A DNA stretch of 64,000 bases from Eubacteriaceae bacterium ES3 (GTDB taxonomy: Bacteria; Bacillota; Clostridia; Eubacteriales; Eubacteriaceae). The position numbers were made by a program, and so were the translations under genes. The notes beneath the pieces were generated by a model. The model was not told the origin of the DNA. It saw nothing but the letters and a program-made list of their open reading frames with translations, and ran no database searches. Shown one piece after another: positions 59,290 to 64,000 of this stretch (position 1 is its first letter; each line of letters starts with the position of its first letter). The stretch lies in assembly GCA_030586155.1 (NCBI GenBank), contig CP130741.1, forward strand, positions 1,544,680 through 1,608,679, in the 5' to 3' direction.

Positions 59290-59714
59290 ATATATTAATT
59301 CTCCGTATGTAGTAGTCTTGTTTAATTCATTATACACTAAACAGTTTAAATAAAAAACCGTAATCTTTATTTAGTAACCGGTTATTAAGAAATAAACTCA
59401 TCCATAACATTAGTTAAAAGAAGGATGGAAATGTTATTTTAAAATAAAAAGCGTGAGGCAGATTCTTGGGATAAGAAAACCAATATGAGGTTCGCAATTT
59501 GAATTAGTGTAAAATGTTCTTTATAGAAAAAAGTATTTCAAAAAAAGAAAGGGCAGCGGATAGTGAGGATCCGCTGCTACATTTAAAGTGAGGAAGGTGT
59601 CCAATCTCCCTCGTGGTCTAAATAATACTTAATCCGGCTTAAAATTGCCTTTATTCTTAGAAAAGATTAAGAGAGTTTCAATTTTTCTAAAGATTCACGT
59701 AAAAATATATATTA
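59290..59714. other. intergenic region miaB-nnr with promoter and terminator
   Basis: The miaB side has TATAAT (59334-59329, minus strand) as a likely -10 with a weak -35. The nnr side ends with a 9-base hairpin at 59553-59577. Between these it is AT-rich with no recognised gene or RNA. Confidence 0.5.
59541..59577 (-). terminator. terminator after nnr
   Basis: Perfect 9-base arms GCAGCGGAT (59553-59561) and ATCCGCTGC (59569-59577) with CCCTTTCTTTTTTT on the minus strand. It lies about 140 bases beyond the nnr stop. Confidence 0.75.
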
Positions 59715-61208
59715 TCATTTTAGAACATATTTTAGGGACTCAATAATGGATGTTGCTGTCAAAGTACTTTGACCATATTTATTTGCATAATAATCCCCCG
59801 CTGCGCCATGGAAAAATACCCCTGCCTTGCTAGCTTCAAAAAGATCTACGTTTTGTCCGGCAATGCCCGCAATCATTCCGGCAAGTACATCACCACTGCC
59901 ACCAGTAGCCATTCCAGGATTACCAGTAGAGTTAAACCAAATTTCACCGTTTGTGCCAAAGATCATCGTTCGATAACCTTTTAAGACTACGATGACCTGG
60001 TATTCTAAGGCAAATTTTTGAGCATGACCAATAGGATCACATATAATATCTTCCTTTGGGACGTCAATTAATCTCGAGAATTCACCAAAATGAGGAGTGA
60101 TAACAACCGGCGTTGTTGATTTTTTTAGGGTGTCTAATACCATTTTTAAATGATGAATACCGTCAGCATCAATAACTACAGGAAGACTTCCTTCAAGTAT
60201 GTTTTCCATAACGACGCTATAATTTTTAGCTCGCCCTATACCAGGACCAATTAGTACAACTTTTTTCTGGTCCTGTTTTATATCATCGGCAGTGATATTA
60301 CAATCGTAGGTTTTTATTAGAGCTTCAATTGGGGCACGTGTTACAACCGGTAAATATATTTCCTGAGGTACATAGCAGGTAACAAGACCACTACCGCTTT
60401 TTAAAGCACCTTCCATAGCCATGATACCAGCCCCGCTCATATTTTTCGAACCAGCGATTACAACAACAGAACCATAATCAAATTTGTGAGTGTTTTTCTT
60501 TCGTTGATAAGGGAATTTAAGATCAGATAGTTCTATATAATATTTATTGTTCGGAATTGATCCTTCGTCAATGCCGATATCAATCAGATGCATCTCTCCA
60601 ACATAATCTGGGCCATCATTGAGTAGACATCCAGTTTTATAATTCTGAATGACGATGGTTTGATCAGCAAAAATTGCATTTCCGATTGTTAATCCAACAT
60701 CTCCGCGTAATCCCGAAGGGATATCAATGGATATTTTAATACCCGAAAAATCATTTACCTGTTTAAAAATACGGTCATATTTTTCTTCGATTGCGCGCTT
60801 ATCCAGTCCAGTACCAAAAATAGCGTCGATCAGGTGGGTGCCTCGATTGAGAATGATATTGAAATCTTCAAATTGAATGTCATTATCAATTAACTTAATA
60901 TCAATTTTTTTATCTTTGAGTCGAAGTAAATTGATTTTACTATTTTCAGAAATTTTCTCTTCTTTTTCAGTCATAAAAATATGGACTTTATAGCCGGCAT
61001 CGCTAAGCAATCGACCAATCACCAATCCATCACCGCCATTGTTGCCTGGCCCGCATAAAATAATGACCGTTGAATCCAGATCCAGTGAGTTTTTGATAAT
61101 TCTGGTACAGGCGGCACCGGCTCTCTCCATCAGGTCTATGCTTGATATGCCATTTTGGATGGTATGGCGATCCATTATGACCATTTCTTTAGGTGTGACC
61201 ACTTTCAT
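59715..61208 (-). CDS. nnr: bifunctional NAD(P)HX epimerase / ADP-dependent NAD(P)HX dehydratase
   Basis: A 497-residue fusion. Residues 1-215 are the YjeF N-terminal epimerase (MKVVTPKEMVIMDRHTIQNG, VIILCGPGNNGGDGLVIGRL, SIDIPSGLRGDVG). Residues 230-497 are the dehydratase, a ribokinase-like fold with VVIAGSKNMSGAGIMAMEGA, LIGPGIGRAKNYSVV, VITPHFGEFSRLIDVP and STGNPGMATGGSGDVLAGMI. It repairs hydrated NAD(P)H. It is a single gene, as in E. coli. A good promoter with a palindrome lies just upstream. Confidence 0.94.
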   Translation of the reverse strand: MKVVTPKEMVIMDRHTIQNGISSIDLMERAGAACTRIIKNSLDLDSTVIILCGPGNNGGDGLVIGRLLSDAGYKVHIFMTEKEEKISENSKINLLRLKDKKIDIKLIDNDIQFEDFNIILNRGTHLIDAIFGTGLDKRAIEEKYDRIFKQVNDFSGIKISIDIPSGLRGDVGLTIGNAIFADQTIVIQNYKTGCLLNDGPDYVGEMHLIDIGIDEGSIPNNKYYIELSDLKFPYQRKKNTHKFDYGSVVVIAGSKNMSGAGIMAMEGALKSGSGLVTCYVPQEIYLPVVTRAPIEALIKTYDCNITADDIKQDQKKVVLIGPGIGRAKNYSVVMENILEGSLPVVIDADGIHHLKMVLDTLKKSTTPVVITPHFGEFSRLIDVPKEDIICDPIGHAQKFALEYQVIVVLKGYRTMIFGTNGEIWFNSTGNPGMATGGSGDVLAGMIAGIAGQNVDLFEASKAGVFFHGAAGDYYANKYGQSTLTATSIIESLKYVLK

Positions 61209-61224
61209 ATTTCTCTCTCCATTC

Positions 61225-61277
61225 CTGTCAAGTTTGACAAGTTACCTGAATTATAACAGATATCAAGTTTTTGTAAA
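61225..61277 (-). promoter_or_regulatory. nnr promoter with downstream palindrome
   Basis: Minus strand -35 TTTACA (61277-61272), 16-base spacer, extended -10 TGTTATAAT (TATAAT at 61255-61250). The inverted repeat CTTGTCAAACTTGACAG (61241-61225) lies at about +1 and may be an operator. Confidence 0.65.
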
Positions 61278-61305
61278 CCGGCAAATTGAAGATAACCATT
61301 ACATA

Positions 61306-61332
61306 ATAAAAAAAAGCACTGTTACCAGTGCT
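61306..61332 (-). terminator. terminator after peptidoglycan-binding protein gene
   Basis: Perfect 7-base stem AGCACTG (61315-61321) and CAGTGCT (61326-61332), loop of four, with eight T on the minus strand. It ends the YebC-peptidoglycan-binding unit and separates it from nnr. Confidence 0.85.
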
Positions 61333-61339
61333 TTACGAT

Positions 61340-62020
61340 CTAGCGGAGGGCATCGAGTGCTTCCATAGTCTTTGAATCGATTTTTCCGGTTTCTTCCAGA
61401 CCATTATCTTTTTGGAATGTCATCACAGCAGTTTCTGTTGATTCGCCAAAGATCCCATTAGCGTCTGCTTCATCAAGATAGTTTTGTTCAACTAAAATTT
61501 CCTGGTAGGTTTGTAGAACCTGACTGGAATCACCACGTTCAAATTTAATTTCTTCTGCCAATAACGAAATGATGGTTGAACGATCAAATTCTCCTGACTG
61601 ATCAAGGCCTTTCATAGCCTGATAGGTTTTAACAGCGGTTTGGACTTCTTCAGTAAAGGTACTGCTGGGTTCCACAGTCATAAACCCAAGATTATAAAGA
61701 ATCTGTTGATATTCAAGGATTTCTGAGCTGGTATCGCCAAGCACATACTCATTAATGACAATTGTATCTCCACTATCCGTTTCAACCTCTGCAGTTTGAT
61801 CATCACTTTCTTCATCTTCTGCCGCGATGTTTAGTCCGGCATCGGGAATTCCAATGCTGATTGCGTATACTTCAGAAATGCCGGCGACGTCCATGGTTAA
61901 ATGATCTGCTGCTGAATAAACATCCTCAATGATAAAAGAGGAGGTTAAAAAGATAAAAGCAACCGCAAAAACGGTGTACAATAACACGTTTTTTAGTTTT
62001 TGAAATGGGGATTTATTCAT
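61340..62020 (-). CDS. membrane-anchored peptidoglycan-binding protein
   Basis: A protein of about 226 residues starting [20 protein letters not shown]. It has an N-terminal signal-anchor at about residues 11-30, then an acidic linker ([18 protein letters not shown]) and two PG_binding_1 repeats ([20 protein letters not shown], then [20 protein letters not shown]). No catalytic domain is present, so it probably binds the wall as a sensor or scaffold. It starts inside the YebC gene stop (ATGAATAA overlap) behind GGAGAAGAAG, hence co-expressed. An upstream in-frame start would overlap far more. Confidence 0.8.
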   Translation of the reverse strand: MNKSPFQKLKNVLLYTVFAVAFIFLTSSFIIEDVYSAADHLTMDVAGISEVYAISIGIPDAGLNIAAEDEESDDQTAEVETDSGDTIVINEYVLGDTSSEILEYQQILYNLGFMTVEPSSTFTEEVQTAVKTYQAMKGLDQSGEFDRSTIISLLAEEIKFERGDSSQVLQTYQEILVEQNYLDEADANGIFGESTETAVMTFQKDNGLEETGKIDSKTMEALDALR

Positions 62021-62750
62021 CTTCTTCTCCTGTCCAGTTATGCCATACAGCCTGGACATCTTCATTGTCATCAAACATATCAATCATTCGATTCATTTTC
62101 TTGATTTCATCTGCAGTTTCAAGGCTTACATCAGTAGTAGCGATCATAGCAATCTCTGCCGAAATCAATTCATAACCTGATGCTTTTAAAGCATCGCAAA
62201 CCTGACCGAAATCCGCAGGATCAGTTGAGATTTCATAACCTTCATCAGAAGTTTCAAAATCTTCCGCCCCAGCATCCAAAGATTCCATCATTAATGCCTC
62301 TTCGTCAACTGTATCGGCTTTTTCGATTAAAATCTGACCTTTTTTTGTAAACAGAAATGAAACACAACCACTGGTTCCAAGATTTCCGCCATTTTTATCA
62401 AAGGCATGACGCACGTCACCAGCTGTTCTATTTTTATTATCAGTTAAAGCTTCCACAATGACAGCAACTCCGCCTGGACCATAACCTTCGTAAATAATTT
62501 CTTCATAAGTGTCACCCTGCAGTTCACCGGCACCTTTTTTTATTGCCCGCTCAATATTATCATTTGGCATATTGGCGGCCTTTGCTTTTGCTACCGCCTC
62601 TTTAAGTTTTGCATTCATATCGGGATCACCGCCACCTTCACGGGCAGCTACCGCAATATATTTAGCAAGCTTAGTAAATATCTGACCACGTTTTGCGTCA
62701 GCTTTTCCTTTTTTATGTTTTATAGTCGACCATTTTGAATGTCCTGACAT
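62013..62750 (-). CDS. YebC/PmpR-family transcriptional or translational regulator
   Basis: A 245-residue YebC-family protein starting [20 protein letters not shown], which is the family hallmark, behind AGGAGG. Features are [40 protein letters not shown], and the [20 protein letters not shown] domain. Members were called transcription factors; recent work links some to ribosome rescue at proline runs. The C-terminus (HNWTGEEDE) overlaps the peptidoglycan-binding gene. Core gene, normal length. Confidence 0.93.
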   Translation of the reverse strand: MSGHSKWSTIKHKKGKADAKRGQIFTKLAKYIAVAAREGGGDPDMNAKLKEAVAKAKAANMPNDNIERAIKKGAGELQGDTYEEIIYEGYGPGGVAVIVEALTDNKNRTAGDVRHAFDKNGGNLGTSGCVSFLFTKKGQILIEKADTVDEEALMMESLDAGAEDFETSDEGYEISTDPADFGQVCDALKASGYELISAEIAMIATTDVSLETADEIKKMNRMIDMFDDNEDVQAVWHNWTGEEDE

Positions 62751-62822
62751 CGACAACCTCCTATTTGATTAAAATATTTGTCTACGATGCACCATTATAC
62801 CACAATGGTCCTTAATAACAAG

Positions 62823-63632
62823 TTATTTTTCAACTTCTGATTCGAGGATACTGACCTGTGATTCGAGTTCTTTTCGTAAAAGGATAAGTTGAATGATATC
62901 TTCGTGTTTGAAAAGTTCTTCAAAGATTGCTTCATATCGAGCTGCTTTTTCTCCCTGGTTAAGTTTGTAGAGATAACCGATATTCTCCAGAATACTAGAA
63001 ACAGAACTCGATTTCAGGCCAAATAGACGTTGGGCATTTTGAATTTCCCCACGGATCGATGACATTTCCCGGTCTACCTCATTGACAGCTTTAGCAGCGT
63101 TTTGAAGTCTTTTTTGAACTTCATCGGGAATATTTTGTTTATATTTGTAGTTTAAGGAATGCTCAATAATAGACCAGAAATTCATAGCCAGAGTTCTAAT
63201 CTGTATTTCAACCAATACATCCTTGTAACCTGAAACTGAGTAGACAGGATAGCGAATGATTAGGTGAAAACTTTTATAACCACTTGGTTTACTTTCTGTC
63301 AGGTAATCCTTGAACTTGACAATTTCCATATCGCAAGTTTTTCGACTTTTAATATGGTCGACAACTTCATGGATATCTTCCTGAAACTGACACATAATAC
63401 GAATGCCAGCAATATCCTGAATATTTTCTTCAAGGTCATCAAATTCAATACCATAATGATGAATTTTTTCAAGGATACTCGAAACGCTTTTAACCCGCCC
63501 ATAAACGGATTCGATAGGTGAATACTCCCCTATTTTTGCGTATTGTGCTTTTAAACTTGTGAATTTTAGAACAATCTCGTCGACTGCCTGCTGATAAGGA
63601 ATTAAAAATTCCTGCCAATACTTTGTTCCCAA
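62823..63632 (-). CDS. small alarmone (p)ppGpp synthetase
   Basis: A 269-residue RelA/SpoT synthetase-only protein. Motifs are YSPIESVYGRVKSVSSILEK, NIQDIAGIRIMCQFQED, SGYKSFHLIIRYPVY (substrate-binding GYKSFH) and LVEIQIRTLAMNFWSIIEH. The C-terminal helices (KAARYEAIFEELFKHEDIIQ) are the extra region of the RelQ-type small synthetases. It makes (p)ppGpp without a hydrolase or TGS domain. It is 18 bases from the radical SAM gene stop and 190 bases from YebC. Confidence 0.9.
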   Translation of the reverse strand: MGTKYWQEFLIPYQQAVDEIVLKFTSLKAQYAKIGEYSPIESVYGRVKSVSSILEKIHHYGIEFDDLEENIQDIAGIRIMCQFQEDIHEVVDHIKSRKTCDMEIVKFKDYLTESKPSGYKSFHLIIRYPVYSVSGYKDVLVEIQIRTLAMNFWSIIEHSLNYKYKQNIPDEVQKRLQNAAKAVNEVDREMSSIRGEIQNAQRLFGLKSSSVSSILENIGYLYKLNQGEKAARYEAIFEELFKHEDIIQLILLRKELESQVSILESEVEK

Positions 63633-63650
63633 AAGACCACCCTCTTTATG

Positions 63651-64000
63651 CTAATCAGTTTTTTTATACAAGCGTCCCTGATATCGGTTTTCACTGATCA
63701 TTTCTTTTTCCAGTTCTTCTTTGATTTTCCACCAGCTGGTGTTCCAGTTTGTTATCACTGAATCAGCTGCTGGTGCTCGCCCGATTAAACGTTGAATGAC
63801 AATTTCCTGGTCTAAGTATTCCAGAAAAAGGATTGCCCTGTGAATATACTCATCTTGTGACAATAACTTGACTTTGCCAGCTTGATACCAATTATTTAGT
63901 ACCGTATTACGTTCTATATACAAACTATGACATTTAACAAAATCAGTTTTAAGCTCTGATAGTATGCCTGCCGCTTTAATCACATCGGATTCAGAATCCC
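63651..64000 (-). CDS. radical SAM protein of TIGR01212/YhcC type, 3' part (cut by window edge)
   Basis: The C-terminal 115 or so residues of a gene that continues beyond the window. The frame is open to the edge and reads DSESDVIKAAGILSELKTDF. The end, HRAILFLEYLDQEIVIQRLI, GRAPAADSVITNWNTSWWKI and ENRYQGRLY, matches the end of YhcC/TIGR01212 radical SAM proteins. The radical SAM CxxxCxxC itself is outside the window. No internal start is needed. Confidence 0.8.
   Translation of the reverse strand, partial: DSESDVIKAAGILSELKTDFVKCHSLYIERNTVLNNWYQAGKVKLLSQDEYIHRAILFLEYLDQEIVIQRLIGRAPAADSVITNWNTSWWKIKEELEKEMISENRYQGRLYKKTD

Noticed and set aside
1-64000. CRISPR array
   Set aside because: No set of direct repeats with regular unique spacers was seen; the tandem repeats are coding collagen units or short non-coding units.

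Overview
The window (about 40% GC, nearly all genes on the minus strand) reads as a low-GC Firmicute of the class Clostridia. The ssrA-smpB-rnr-mutS-miaB block, the phage gene types and the codon use would fit an acetogen such as Acetobacterium or a relative; this is an inference, since no diagnostic metabolic gene is present.

Positions 1 to about 41,000 hold a temperate siphophage-type prophage, read right to left in the usual order: repressor plus ImmA-like protease (39.7-40.9 kb), small regulators and replication genes (SNF2 helicase, family A DNA polymerase, primase-helicase, VRR-NUC; 30.3-39.3 kb), a terminal regulator, HNH nuclease and small terminase (27.8-30 kb), a ParB-domain methyltransferase, endolysin, intein-containing large terminase, portal, ClpP-type protease, HK97 capsid, connectors and tail genes (6.6-25 kb), holin (6.1 kb), then a late-end cassette of a zinc-finger/HTH protein, a 51-residue SHOCT protein and four tandem large serine recombinases (0.3-6.0 kb). 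An IS3-family element, cut by the window edge, lies against the truncated fourth recombinase. Accessory 'morons' inside the phage are a Fic protein with its own promoter/operator and a plus-strand Phd/RelE-type toxin-antitoxin pair. The left end of the prophage lies outside the window.

Positions 41.1-50.9 kb form a defence block on the same strand: a half-size HsdS, HsdR, an AlbA_2/ATPase regulator-like protein with repeated palindromic sites, a full HsdS, HsdM, an AbiU2-like HEPN protein and an unnamed 236-residue partner. Whether this belongs to the prophage or is a separate island next to ssrA cannot be decided here. An XRE regulator with a palindrome inside its promoter lies between this block and ssrA.

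Positions 52.1-64.0 kb are host core genes: ssrA (tmRNA) starting three bases after smpB, then rnr, mutS, miaB, the NAD(P)HX repair gene, a peptidoglycan-binding membrane protein, a YebC-family gene, a small alarmone synthetase and the end of a TIGR01212-type radical SAM gene cut by the window edge.

Points most worth a second look are: a large terminase whose Walker A loop is split by a LAGLIDADG intein starting with Gln; a clear -1 slippery site producing the tail chaperone fusion; a tail gene cut by an in-frame amber codon with 23 credible codons beyond it; the four-recombinase cassette; the HEPN-plus-partner pair joined to the type I restriction operon; and an apparent attenuator before the sigma-like regulator.
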